Assembly (NCBI RefSeq): GCF_040869045.1
Contig: NC_090324.1
Coordinates: 54,713,346-54,777,345, forward strand
Length of the DNA: 64,000 nt
Direction: 5' to 3'
Origin: Eurosta solidaginis
Taxonomy: Eukaryota; Arthropoda; Insecta; Diptera; Tephritidae
The translations under genes were made by a program, and so were the position numbers. This document shows, one piece after another, positions 19,286-30,064 of this stretch. Position 1 is the first letter of the stretch, and every line of letters starts with the position of its first letter. The notes beneath the pieces are model-generated. The model did not search any database. It was not told where the DNA came from and saw only the letters and a list, made by a program, of their open reading frames with translations.

Positions 19286-20690
19286 CAAAATAAATAGCGA
19301 CTTGTCTGCTATTGCGAAATGGGCTTGTGAAAACCGTCTGTGCTTGAATGCCAAAAAGTCATATGTTCTGCCTATAAGCCATAGTGTTGTGCATACTGAA
19401 GATTTTACAAAACTGTTCGTTGGTGAAAACGTGCTTGTATTTACTAGCAAAATAAAAAATCTGGGCTTTGTGATTAACTCAAAATTAAAGTGTCGACCAT
19501 GTAAATAAAGTTGTGAGTAATGTTTATTCTGTTTTACGTAGATTGAGAATTTCTGATTCGTTTACTCCCCTAGAGACTAGGAAAAAACTAGCTATGCCTT
19601 CCACACATAACGTACTCAGAGCTCGTTTACAGTCAACTTGACTCTTCTTCGTCCTATAAAATTGATGTTACTTTTAACAACGTCACACGTTATGTTTACG
19701 GCGTACAAAAATATGATCATATATCTCCATGGAAGCGCAAAGTTCTCGGGTGCAGTATTTTTGAGTATATAGCAGCGCGAAATTGTATATACATTTACAA
19801 ACTCATTGAATTTCAAACACCAAAGTATCTTTTTGAGAAACTTAAATTTTCCAAGTTTGATAGACATCGCAAATTGATCATTCCCAGATATTTCTACTTG
19901 TGCTCTTCGAGGCTATTCTTTATCCATGCTGTAAGGCTCTGGAATTCTATCCCAAATTCTCTTAAGGGCGTGTTTTGTAGGAACAACTACAGAAAGGTGA
20001 TTCATGACTACTTCAGTTCAGTGAGCTTAATGTGATTGTGATAAAACTTAATACTCTTCCTTGTATTTCCACCTTTCTTTCTTTCTTTTACCAACAAAAC
20101 TTTCTATTCGTTAAATTTATAATTATTGTTAGTATTTGTCTTATAAGAATTTAGGCTTAATTGTTAATTATTTTGCAATGTATAATCGTTGATGTGCTAT
20201 AAAAGAATCTGTCTTACATTCACAACCACTTTTTTTAAATAAATTGAAATTGAATATCTTCAACGACTGCCAAATTACAGCTTGCAAAGTTTTTAAATTA
20301 CCTTTTTTTTAAATTGGGCGGTGCCACGCCCATTGTCCAAAATTATACTAATTTTCTATTCTCATTTTCGTCCTAAGTTCCATCGCTTTATCCGTTCTTG
20401 CTAATGAATTATCGCAGTTTTCGGTTTTTCGAAATTTTCGATATCGAAAAAGTGGGCGTGTTTATTGTTCGATTTCGTTCATTTTAAATAGCGATCTGAG
20501 GTTAGAGCCCAGGAACGTACATACCAAATTTCATCAAGATACCTCAAAATTTGCTCAAGTTATCATGTTTACGGACGGACGGATCATTTTGATATATAGA
20601 AGTCTATCTCGATTAGTTTATGCCATTACAGTGTACCGTTATGCGAAAAAAATTAATATACTCTGTGAGCTCTGCTCAGCTGAGTACAAA

Positions 20691-21092
20691 AATGTCAGCT
20701 ATGTTCCTTTTTCCATATTTCCGTGTTGAGAAGGCGCTCCCGCGCTGAGTCCAGGACCACTTTAAATTATGTTTCTGCTTGCTCTTCTTTGTATTATAAC
20801 ATGGCCCTTTGGATGTCACCTTCTTGACCAAAAAGGTGCGCTCGAACCGTTAACTAATGGTGGTAATAAAATGAGGCCGTCGTTCCTGGCTTAGACCTGA
20901 AATAAAATATAACATTTTGATTAAATCCATTAGTCATTTTGTAAATATATGGCAAATCATTGTTGTTTTGTGATTTCAAAGTAACTTTATGTTGGGTTAT
21001 TCGAATTTGTTATATCGTTTTTTGTTTTTACATCGGGATATGTATGCAGGTTTTCAGTCTAGATAATTTGAGTAAATTTATTTCATCTTAAA
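20691..21092. other. No gene seen (spacer in copy A)
   Basis: AT-rich sequence between the end of element II and the Helitron. No ORF or repeat structure recognised. Confidence 0.5.
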
Positions 21093-22251
21093 TCAATATA
21101 CATATGTATATAAAAGAAAGTGGTGTTAGTTACACTATTTATAACTCAAGAACGGGTGAAACGATTTGGCTGAAAATTGGTGGAGAAATAGCATAGAACT
21201 AGGAGACGGACATAGGGAACTTTTTATCCCGTTCTGGCTAGGGTCTTGAGATCAAAACGTGGACTTGGGTAATCCTGTGAAGTGTTTGTACAATATGGGT
21301 ATCAAATGGAAGCTGTTTATGAGTACTTTAATACGGGGTATTTTTCGTACCCCTGAGTGACTATGGTCACTATATATAGGCCAAAACGTGGGCCTGGGTA
21401 CCCCTAGAATGTGTTTATACAATATGTATAACAAATGAAAGCTATTGACGAGTGCTTTAATACAGGGTAATTTGCATACCTATTTGTGATTAGGGTCTCG
21501 AGATATAGCCCAAAACGATGCTCAGGGTAATACTAGGATGTGTTTTTACATTATGGGTACCAAATTGAAGCTGTTGATGAATGCTTTAGTACAGGGTAGT
21601 TTTTATACTTATTGGTGACTAGGGTCTAGAGATATATGCCGGGATCAGGGTAACACTAGGATGTATTTTTACATTATGAGTATCAAATTGGAACTGTTGA
21701 TGTGTGCATTAGTACAGAGTAAGTTTTATACCGCTGGGTGACTAGGGTCTCGACATATAGGCCAAAGTTTGCACCCGGATACCCATAGAATGTGTGTGTA
21801 TTATGAATATCAAATGCAAGCTGTTGCTGAGAGCTTTAAAGTAATTTTCTTTGTGATATTCGATTTTATCGCATCAACCTGGCAAAACTGATAAATATGC
21901 ATGCGAAACCGAAATAAATACATGAATTAATAATACCCACATACATATTTACATACGTCCTATTCGATTTGCCTGAAATTTGGTATATACATTTGCCTAT
22001 ATTAGTATTTACGATCCTTTTTTCCGGGAAGTAGACCAGAGACGGACTGGGACTGGAATTAGGACTCGGAGTGGCACTGCGCCTGGAAAAGTGGGAAGGG
22101 GAAGGAGACTGAGAAATAGATAGAGTGAGACAAAGATAGAAATAGATGGAGCAAAAAATACAGAGGGAGGAGTGAATAAAAGGATTAAAAAAAGTGAATG
22201 TATGCAGATAGACCAAATTTAGGGCAGAACAATGTCTGACGGTTCTGCTAG
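21093..22251 (+). mobile_element. Non-autonomous Helitron, copy A
   Basis: The proposed 5' end is A|TC at 21093, leading into tatataaaagaaagtggtgttagttac. The 3' end has a GCAGAAC...GTTCTGC hairpin and ends CTAG (22248-22251) followed by T. This fits Helitron rules (TC start, hairpin, CTRR end, insertion between A and T, no target duplication). Inside are degenerate ~120 bp repeats containing gggtatcaaatg and actagggtct, loosely similar to the element II array. There is no Rep/helicase coding sequence, so it depends on an autonomous Helitron. Confidence 0.75.
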
Positions 22252-22396
22252 TATATAATATATAATACTACGCAGTCCCCGCAAAAAAAAAAAAGTTTTC
22301 CCAAACATACCAAACATAAATTACTAAACCACTTAGTTTAAAAAATAAATGCGTTTATTTGTACTTACTTCGACCGGGACAACATCCGATAACCGC

Positions 22397-22441
<45 letters not shown>

Positions 22442-23433
22442 TACATATATGGTAAAGAATAATTCACCTTTTATTTTTTTTTGAGACTTTTTGCCTTGTA
22501 GCCACTCCAACTATTTATCACTAATGGCGATCGAAGTAGCTGAAACGTATTACCCGACAAGTCCTTGTTCGTCACATTTTCAATCAAAAGACGAAGAAAG
22601 TACACCATACATAGGTTTTAATTAAAAAGGTTATGGGTGATTCATTCGAATTATATAAGAAAAATGCTTAGCCTTATACCAAATCTAAATGACTTGGACC
22701 GTACGATCCATTATTATCGTCGGCTCATATACCTCGGAATGAGTTGGCGACTTAATAGTTTTTTTAAATAAGTGTATATAACAATTTTTTGCAAGTTTCA
22801 CCATTGTGTTTAAAATGTACACAACCTCGTACCATACGAAAACTAACACTTTTTGATGAGAAAATATATTAGACAAATGGAATTTTTTTTATATGAGTAC
22901 AATTAGGCTCTTCATGGGACATGCTCAAACAAAAGGGAACAATTCAACGCATAAAAAGGGGTCAAATCTGGCATTAGTCGCATACCGCTTTGTGCCTTAT
23001 CCTAGATTAATCGAATTTTTTCCAGGGTATTCTTTGGGTCGAGCTGGATACATTATAAGCAAGTGGCCAGCGCCGGAGTTGAGTACTTTTGGAATTTCCA
23101 TTTCTCTCTTATCTTGTACTCCAAAAAAATATCGTACATGACGATGAGGGGTCAATTTTGCACAATATATAAAAGGAAACCTATTATAATTCAAATTTAA
23201 AATCAGTGTTTTATTTAATAAACATAAAATTAATTTGTGAAATCTATATCTATAAATCTTATAACATAAAGTCGCTAAATGTCGTTGTACGTACATCACT
23301 TCACACAGAATGCTCCGATTTTAAAACGATTTTTTGCATTTGAAGGCTTTGCTACGTGAGATGGATATTTTCAATATAATTTGAAGGTATATATATAGAG
23401 TCGTGGCAAATTGCCTGAAATTTGTACAAAATC
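22252..23433. other. No gene seen; contains a (TA)n microsatellite at 22400-22436
   Basis: Unassigned single-copy-like sequence, also present at 34296-35445 in copy B. The TA run is 37 bases here and 23 in B. Short frames at 22893-23141 and its reverse are present in both copies but show no motif. Confidence 0.5.
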
Positions 23434-23445
23434 ATAACATTTTTG

Positions 23446-23784
23446 TCATGCAGATTTTTTAATTTTTATAAGCTTTTCTGATCTAATTGTTGATAGTGCG
23501 AATAAAAGAGACTTATTCCACCTTATAACTCAACGTTTCGCCAAATTTCCTTGGCATCATCAGGAGTTGAGATATCTATATTTATTTAATATAAGAAAGC
23601 GAACATTACAATAAGTTTTTATTTTTTTACATCCATATATATAGAGATATGTAAGGAGACGGTGAACATGATTACACATCAAACAAAAATTACACTTGAC
23701 AATAATGTTAATTTTGCACTTACTTACATAAAAATGTGTTGCTTTAAATATTCAAATATGTTAAAACCATTAAACTATTAAAAC
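23446..23784 (-). repeat. PLE2 left terminal repeat (inverted)
   Basis: Reverse complement of ~25629-25985. It reads in from the junction as ttataagcttttctgatctaa and ends at ccattaaactattaaaac, seven bases before the ORF start. Confidence 0.9.
23527..23568 (-). ncRNA. Hammerhead-like motif, PLE2 left repeat
   Basis: Inverted copy of the motif at 25845-25886. Core and stem I bases appear unchanged. Transcripts of the element's plus strand would carry its complement, not the ribozyme. Confidence 0.55.
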
Positions 23785-23790
23785 AGAATT

Positions 23791-25575
23791 ATGAATTTTA
23801 AGCGCAACATCACGCACAATTCTGTGGAAAAATTCATATTAGAAACATATAGGAAAACAAAAGCGTTCCTTAAGACACACAAAGACGACATAGTCATCAC
23901 AGACAGCGACAAAGGAAACAAAACAATAGCACTCTACAAAATGGACTACAACACTAAAATGTAAAATCTACTAGGAGACAAGAATACTTACAAAGTAGTT
24001 AGAGGCGATCCAACAAACACACTACAAAGGAAAAACAACAACATAGTTTACGAACTATATAAAGGCAAACACATTAGCTTAAGAGAAAAACAACAATTGA
24101 CGAGCACGGCAGCAACTGCCCCTCGTTTATATGGGCTACCAAAAATCCACAAACCTGAATGTCCCCTACGTCCAATTGTTTCGTGCACCAATGTCCCATG
24201 TTATCAGCTCTCCAAATTTATAGGAAAAATACTGATATCGTTGATTTCGCCTGAACTCAACATTAAAAACTCATATGAATTAAAAGAAAGACTAAACAAT
24301 ATAAATGTTTGTGAAAAAGATGTGTTAGTGTCGTTCGATGTTGTCTCCTTGTTCACCAACATACCAACAAATTTAGCGTCAAAAATCATAATGCGGAAAT
24401 GGGAAGAAATAGCAAAAAACACGACTATATCAAAGAGTAAGTTCCAAAGCATATTAAATTTCTGCCTCAAAGATAACAATTACTTCACACACAACGACAA
24501 AATGTATATACAAACTTATGGCATGCCCATGGGCAACCCCCTCTCCCCCACTATTGCCGACATAGTCATGGACGATGTACTCAACTTCACATTCACGGAA
24601 CTCCAAAAACAACACGGCATACAAATAAAATTTCTAGTCAAATACGTAGACGACATCTTCGCGATTATTGAAAAGGACGACGCAAATATAATTTTAGATA
24701 CACTCAACAAATACCACAACAAGTTAAAATTTACTATAGAGAAAGAAGTAAATGGCAGTATCCCTTTCTTGGACACCCGCATTCACAACAACAACAATAA
24801 TTTGATTTTAGATTGGTACTCTAAACCAACGGCTTCTGGGCGCCTAATGAACTATTTTTCTTCTCAGCCCTTTAAATATAAAATTAATACAGCAAATAAT
24901 TTTATACATAAAGTATTATCAATAAGCCATCAACAGTTTCATGAGACGAATGTAAGAAATATTAAAAACACGCTTAAAAAGAATAACTACCCTGACTACT
25001 TAATAACCAATCTAATCGACAAAAAACTAATGGACATAAAAAACACAACAAAACAAACCCCAAATATAGATAACCAAACAAAGCGATACTTCAGTGTCAC
25101 ATACATTCCCAGGCTGACAGAAAGTCTTGCACATGATCATAATAATAAGAGAACATCCCACACAACATTGGCATTCAAATCGAATTGCACTCTAGCGACG
25201 TGTTTCACTAAAACAAAAAGCCCTATAGATATCCAACAACAAAGTAATGTAGTATATGAAATACAGTGCAAAGGTAACGACAGCGAAAAATGCAACAAAG
25301 TGTACATTGGCACAACAAAAAGAACACTAGGTACGCGATTAGCTGAACACGAAGCCGACATACGCAAACAAAAACAAAGCACAGATTTATCTCAACATGC
25401 GGTAACAAACAACCACACAGCTGACTTTGCAAATACAAGAATATTGGACAAAGAGAAAAGAGAAAAAACGAGATACACCATAGAGAGCCTTCGAATACTT
25501 CAAAAAAGAGAACATACGATTAACAGAAGAGAAGACACTGACAATATTGCCGCTTCATATTTATTATGTTTATAG
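23791..25575 (+). pseudogene. PLE2 reverse transcriptase/GIY-YIG protein with one internal stop
   Basis: From ATG 23791 the frame is continuous to TAG near 25575 except for TAA at 23962-23964. N-terminal part: FLKTHKDDIVITDSDKGNK. RT: LYGLPKIHKPECPLRPIV, VSFDVVSLFTNIP, YGMPMGNPLSPTIAD, KYVDDIFAIIEK, GSIPFLDTRIH and ILDWYSKPTASGRLMNY. Endonuclease: VVYEIQCKGN, KVYIGTTKRTLGTRLAEHEA, with Cys pair (QC, KC) and His pair (QHA, NNH) for zinc. The ORF ends with LLCL-type residues close to the terminal repeat. About 595 codons is somewhat short for a full Penelope protein, so the N-terminus may be incomplete. Confidence 0.9.
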
Positions 25576-25628
25576 CATTTATAGTGACAAGTTTACCACA
25601 AAAAACGATGGTATCGATTTTTGATTTA

Positions 25629-25998
25629 GTTTTAATAGTTTAATGGTTTTAACATATTTGAATATTTAAAGCAACACATTTTTATGTAAGTAAGTGCAAA
25701 ATTAACATTATTGTCAAGTGTAATTTTTGTTTGATGTGTAATCATGTTCACCGTCTCCTTACATATCTCTATATATATGGATGTAAAAAAATAAAAACTT
25801 ATTGTAATGTTCGCTTTCTTATATTAAATAAATATAGATATCTCAACTCCTGATGATGCCAAGGAAATTTGGCGAAACGTTGAGTTATAAGGTGGAATAA
25901 GTCTCTTTTATTCGCACTATCAACAATTAGATCAGAAAAGCTTATAAAAATTAAAAAATCTGCATGCCAAACAAACTGATCGGTAACAAAAATCTTGT
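25629..25998 (+). repeat. PLE2 right terminal repeat
   Basis: Holds the 3' untranslated end with the hammerhead-like fold and ends in aatctgcatgccaaacaaactgatcgg-type sequence before the target duplication. Its first ~355 bp is repeated inverted at the left end. Confidence 0.88.
25845..25886 (+). ncRNA. Hammerhead-like motif, PLE2 right repeat
   Basis: CTGATGA (25850-25856), one extra T, stem II gcc/ggc (25858-25860 with 25871-25873), GAAA (25874-25877), self-complementary ACGT (25877-25880) as minimal stem III, T25881 at the cleavage position, and stem I gagtt (25882-25886) pairing with aactc (25845-25849). The extra T after CTGATGA departs from the textbook core. Confidence 0.6.
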
Positions 25999-26010
25999 AT
26001 AACATTTTTG

Positions 26011-26366
26011 TTTACACAAATACAACACATAAACGGGTGGATGGATTTGAAAAATTCTACTTTGCAGTAAAACTTTGAAATATTTACCTTCGTTCTGCAT
26101 CAAAAAAAAAAAAATACTTGATTCCTTTCTTATGTCAGAAAAATTGTTTAAACAAAAGTAAAATTTTTAACAAAAAATGCGTGCGTGTGATTTTTCGCTG
26201 TCAACTGTGCGCGAAAATTGGTTTGAGTGGAACATGACGCATCACATACATACATACATATATAGCATTCGCTGCGTTATTTAACTTTGGGAGTACATTC
26301 ATATGCATGGATGTATGTATGTATTTTCATATCAATTCAGCTTGACATATGTATGTACATACATAT
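26011..26366. other. No gene seen; CATA/TATG-rich spacer
   Basis: Ends in several catacatacata runs next to the LTR insertion. The same spacer lies at 35450-35805 in copy B. Confidence 0.5.
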
Positions 26367-26888
26367 TGTGACGAATATTAGCATCACTAAGTGATACTAA
26401 CATCACTAAGCGATTGTTAAATGAAGGCACAACAACAATAAAGCAAGCTGTCACTCTTGTGTAATTAAACAAATCAATCATCATTTACGCACATACATAC
26501 AAGGCGACGGAGAGATACTCACAAGCGCATGTACTCATCGGCCGAAGTGGTGCTCACATATACACACGCATATGGCGACAAACTAAAAATAGACATATTT
26601 ATGGCTGGTAACCAAGCATGAGGTTCGCGAAATTACTAGACTTTAAGAGAAATGGGTGAACGAGGAAACCGAGGGTATAAAAGCCGCGCAAGCTGAGGCA
26701 TGTCTATTCAGTTTGATTTAAGCACGATATTGGTTGTGAAGTATAAGGGTTATTTTGATGTACTCTCAAAGTATGCTAATAAAGGCCATTTTGCATTAGT
26801 GAATATTGGAGTTATTTATGCAACAGTTTAGCGATTCGAACATTAACAGAAGGTTTGGAATAACCGGAATTTCCCAAAATTCGTTACA
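26367..26888 (+). repeat. 5' LTR of LTR-II, copy A
   Basis: Carries TATAAAAG (26676-26683) and AATAAA (26778-26783). It matches the 5' LTR of copy B better than its own 3' LTR. Confidence 0.92.
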
Positions 26889-26947
26889 ATTGGTGTCAGA
26901 AGAGGAATTGTTGAATAAATTCCGAAGATTTCGAATACAACTTGGAT

Positions 26948-28534
26948 ATGACAACGTTAAGTGAATTAAGGATTCAGCAACTCAAAAAACAGTTGGAGAA
27001 CCGTGGATTGAATACAAACGGCAATAAGATCGAACTTCAAGCACGGCTACGATAGTTTATGGAGTCGGAATGAATCAATGTGGAAGAGTATGTCTTTCAA
27101 CCTGATGGTGAAGAGGCAAGAACAAAAATGGAAGAGAAAAATGAAGCATCGCAGACAGTTACGGGCACAGACTTGAACATAATATTGGCGGCAATATCGG
27201 CACAAATGTCCGAAATGTTATCACAAATATCCAAAAACGTGTCATCTCAACTGGAAAACGTGTCATCTCAACTGGAAGAACAAAAGACAAATATAAAACC
27301 TCCACTGTCAGAACAGAAGACATGTATGGCATCCCAACTGGAATCGCAGGAGACACGCATAACATCGAAGATTGAAGCACAAGAAACGAGTATTTCAGAA
27401 ACGTCGACACAGATTACATCAAAGATGGAAAAACATCTGAAAGAACAAGAGACACGCATAACAAGCGCAAGAGGTGCGTATATAATCAAAACTCGAAGTG
27501 CATATGGACGAGAAAATAACGCAGTTTGAGGAAAAAAACGAGGCCGAGGTGGATGCTTTGAGAGGTCGTATACAGGAGCTGCAACTAAATCGCCCAGCTA
27601 TTTCAGCAAGCAATATGAAGGTAAAAACTAAATCTTCTGACGGTTCTGTTCCTTTCCAGGTATTTAAGCTTCAATTCGAGAAGACGTCAGCAGTTAGCAA
27701 CTGGAATACTGAAGATAAATTTGCTGCGCTTTTCGTCGTATTGAAAGGACCTGCAGCTGAAATCTTACAGACCATTCCAGAGGGAGGACGAAACATTGAT
27801 GGGCGCTCTAGAAAGGCGATACCGAAGCGAACACAGGAAGCAAATACACCAAATAGATTTGCAAAGCCGTTACGAAAAAGCTAATGAGGCTTTGCAGGAG
27901 TTTGCTTCGGATGTTGAAAGGTTGGCCCATTTGGCAAATGCGGACGCACCCGTGGAATACACCGAAATGGTAAAAATTCAGAGCTTTATTAATGGAATAC
28001 AGGATATCGGAACGAAGCGAGCGACATACGCAAACCCAAAACCTACATTCAAAGACATGGTATCACATGTTCTGATTCAGGAAACAACATCGCTTCTTTG
28101 TAAGGCAGCGTTCAAAGCACGCCGTGTGGAGGTAGAAATGCCAGAATGGGTGAACACAATATTGGAGGCACTGAAAGGATCGCAAAAGCGGAGTGAAAGA
28201 GTTACCAAATGCTTCAAATGCGGGAAGCCAGGTCACATTGCACGTCATTGCGATCTTGATCCTGGTGGTTTCAATAGCATGGGTGGTCTTAAGAACAGAG
28301 CTGGAGGAGATGAGCAAGAGCGAGTCAGGTGTAAAGATCGAGAGCTAGCTCGAGCTATTGAATGTCCTTTGATATCTGTATCGCAAATTGGAAGGAAATC
28401 AAGCAGTCCTACCAACAGAGGAAATGTGGATGGCAAAGAACTTGTACTGACTGTAGATACGGGCGCATCTCATTCCTTAATCCGATCTGACTTGGTCAGT
28501 AGGAGAGTAAAGCCAATACCTGGAGCAAGGTAGC
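26948..28534 (+). pseudogene. LTR-II Gag-protease, copy A
   Basis: From ATG 26948: SAP motif (LRIQQLKKQLENRGL), then a TAG after QARLR. Next come acidic and coiled-coil repeats (SQLE..., 27080-27529), a frameshift, and Gag (27498-27884 then 27796-28533) with FEKTSAVSNWNTEDK, FASDVERLAHLANAD, CFKCGKPGHIARHC and VDTGASHSLIRSDLV. A TAG follows PGAR at ~28531. Most stops are shared with copy B, so decay began before the duplication. Confidence 0.88.
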
Positions 28535-29372
28535 GTACGGTCACTGGCGAGTATAACTGAATCCAGGGAGAAGTGATATGTGAATTTCTAATTGGAAAGG
28601 TCATGGTTCCACACAAATTCGTTGTGGCAGAGATTGTTGATGAAGTCATATTGGGAGTGGACTTCTTAGTTGGCCATGGCATCATGATCGACATGCAAAG
28701 AAGGAATATTCGCTATAAGAACCAGGCTGTTCCACTCAACTTCAGTTTGGAGAAAAGGTTCAGCAGTAAGCGAGTGCTGGTGGAGCCGATTCGACAAAGA
28801 CCACCAAAGTCAAAGGCAGTGGATCGGGCAAATGTTGATGGAACGAAGGGGCCAAACAAAGCAAAATCAAAGATACCTGCGAGAGAAACACTGGCATTGA
28901 CAAACCCAAATGGACGCACTAAGCCGAAGGAAAGAATTTCCCAGAAAGAATGCAAGGCCGGTTTCAAGCCTGGGCGCACTACTATTGTGAACCATCAAGA
29001 CGATACTGATGATGCAAAGTCAATCCGTCAAGATCAAGCTCTGGGAAGTAGTTCATTGGCTAAAGAACAGAGTGTGGGGGAACGGTCCAGATAGAATAGT
29101 AGGATGAAACACAAGTACGACAAGAACAATAATTCGGAAAGTTTCCTCGAGGGAGATTTGGTACTGCTATACAACCCTCACCGGTGGAAAGGCGTTCCAC
29201 CCAAATTTTGGTGCAGTTGGGAAGGCCCGTACAAAGTTGTGAAGACGATAAATGATACCATCTGCCGCATTCAAACCAATGGGAAACTACGAAGTAGAAT
29301 GGTGATCTGTTTAGAGAGGCTAGCAGCGGTTAGATCGATAAATTTGTCTGATCGGGACGATCAGACTAAGGT
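28535..29372 (+). pseudogene. LTR-II protease end, linker and integrase tail, copy A
   Basis: 28573-29094 encodes the protease end (EVILGVDFLVGHGI) and the basic linker (KAKSKIPARETLALTNPNG), ending at TAG. 29104-29409 encodes the integrase C-terminal module (SFLEGDLVLLYNPHR, WEGPYKVVKTIND). The stop after DDQT seen in LTR-I is changed to AAG here, so this frame runs on into the LTR. No RT or integrase core sequence lies between. Confidence 0.88.
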
Positions 29373-29381
29373 GGAGGGCAT

Positions 29382-29903
29382 TGTGACGAATATTAGCATC
29401 ACTAGGTGATACTAACATCACTAAGCGGTTGTTAAATGAAGGCACAGCAACAATAAAGAAAGCTGCCAATTTTGTGTACGTAAACAAATCAATCATCATT
29501 TATGCACATACATACATACAAGACGACGGAGAGATACTCATAAGCGCATGTAGTCATCGGCCGAAGTGGTGGTCACATATATACACGCATAAGGCTAACT
29601 ACAAATATACATGTAATTAGCTGGTAACCAAGCATGAAGTTTGCGAAATCACTAGACCTTAGGAGAATTGGGTGAACGAGGAACAGAGAGCATAAAAGCA
29701 GCGCAAGCTGAGGCTTGCCTATTCAGTTTGATTAAAGCACGCTATTGGTTGTGAAGTATAAGTGTTATTGTGAAGTACTCTCAAAGTAGGCTTATAAAGA
29801 CCATTTTTCATTATTGAATATTGGAGTTATTTATTCAACAGTTTAGTGATTCGAACATTAGCAGAAGGTTTGGAATAAGTGAAATTTCCCTAAACTCGTT
29901 ACA
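29382..29903 (+). repeat. 3' LTR of LTR-II, copy A
   Basis: 522 bp. It differs from the 5' LTR in, for example, the region around the TATA box (gagcataaaag instead of gggtataaaag). Confidence 0.92.
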
Positions 29904-30064
29904 ATATTTATGCGTGTTGCCAAGTTAATGCAATATAAATGGTTAAGAATGCGCACATCTTTTGAAAAATAGTATTTCGTTAAAAATGTTGAACATTTTC
30001 TTAAAATTCTTAAACAAAGTTTTTATTTTTTGGTATTTTTGCATGTATGTATATACTAATATTT

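Larger units (their letters stand above)
16819..20033 (+). pseudogene. LINE-1w ORF2: AP endonuclease and reverse transcriptase
   Basis: Endonuclease: NVVHFNARSLNN and LICVTET (16819-17019), then VSCVYNPHR and FVICGDFNVNLL (17198-17461). The linker region (17605-18144) contains RPWYNNKVRSAIKLRN. The SINE cuts the frame at 18153. RT resumes at 18521: DGIYLKFVK, DYRPISVIPAFAKVCE, LQSGFRPKHSC and LLDFSKAFN, then after a frameshift near 19050 GVPQGSVPG and AYADDYL (~19190). It continues to LGFVINSKLK and a C-terminal region ending about 20033. No RNase H is visible. At least four frame breaks are present. Confidence 0.88.
15905..20257 (+). mobile_element. LINE-1w: non-LTR retrotransposon (CR1/Jockey-type), 5' truncated, with nested SINE
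   Basis: It contains an ORF1 remnant and ORF2 (endonuclease then RT), followed by a 3' end of aaataaattgaaattgaa repeats. The empty site in the 53.6 kb copy of the host element supports both boundaries. Stops, frameshifts, a poly-G tract, a 45 bp tandem duplication and a SINE make it inactive. Its 3' part from 19234 is repeated at 31224-32256 by the segmental duplication. Confidence 0.85.
14200..20690 (-). mobile_element. Helentron-type element II, copy 1 (truncated, interrupted by a LINE)
   Basis: 14200-15904 and 20258-20690 are the reverse complement of parts of the element at 53572-59271: tandem array, tttcgatatcgaaaaagtgggcgtg blocks, the GTCC tract and the end block with gagctctgctcagctgag. 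The copy at 53.6 kb is uninterrupted where this copy breaks (aatttcatca joined to gatatcttcaacgactgcc), which locates the LINE insertion. The hairpin end is missing on the left. Confidence 0.75.
23446..25998 (+). mobile_element. Penelope-like element PLE2 with terminal inverted repeats
   Basis: Flanked by ATAACATTTTTG on both sides (23434-23445 and 25999-26010), a 12 bp target duplication. Copy B has a single such site at the same place (with one base change) and no insert. The 3' terminal repeat (25629-~25985) occurs inverted at the 5' end (~23460-23784), a layout known for Penelope. Each repeat carries a hammerhead-like motif. Confidence 0.93.
26367..29903 (+). mobile_element. LTR-II element, copy A: decayed Gag-PR-integrase-tail retrotransposon
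   Basis: 522 bp LTRs at 26367-26888 and 29382-29903 begin TGTGACGAAT and end CGTTACA, with ATAT on both sides (26363-26366 and 29904-29907). The tRNA-Leu-like primer site TGGTGTCAGAAGAGG starts at 26891. A purine tract (aggtggagggca) lies before the 3' LTR. The interior has the same domain order as LTR-I, again without RT, RNase H or integrase core. The LTRs differ at many positions, so this is an older insertion than LTR-I, and it predates the segmental duplication. Confidence 0.92.

Noticed and set aside
21866..22216. 116 aa Ser/Pro-rich ORF in the Helitron (and its copy at 33880-34260)
   Set aside because: Reverse frame of a GA-rich non-coding stretch; no Rep or helicase features.
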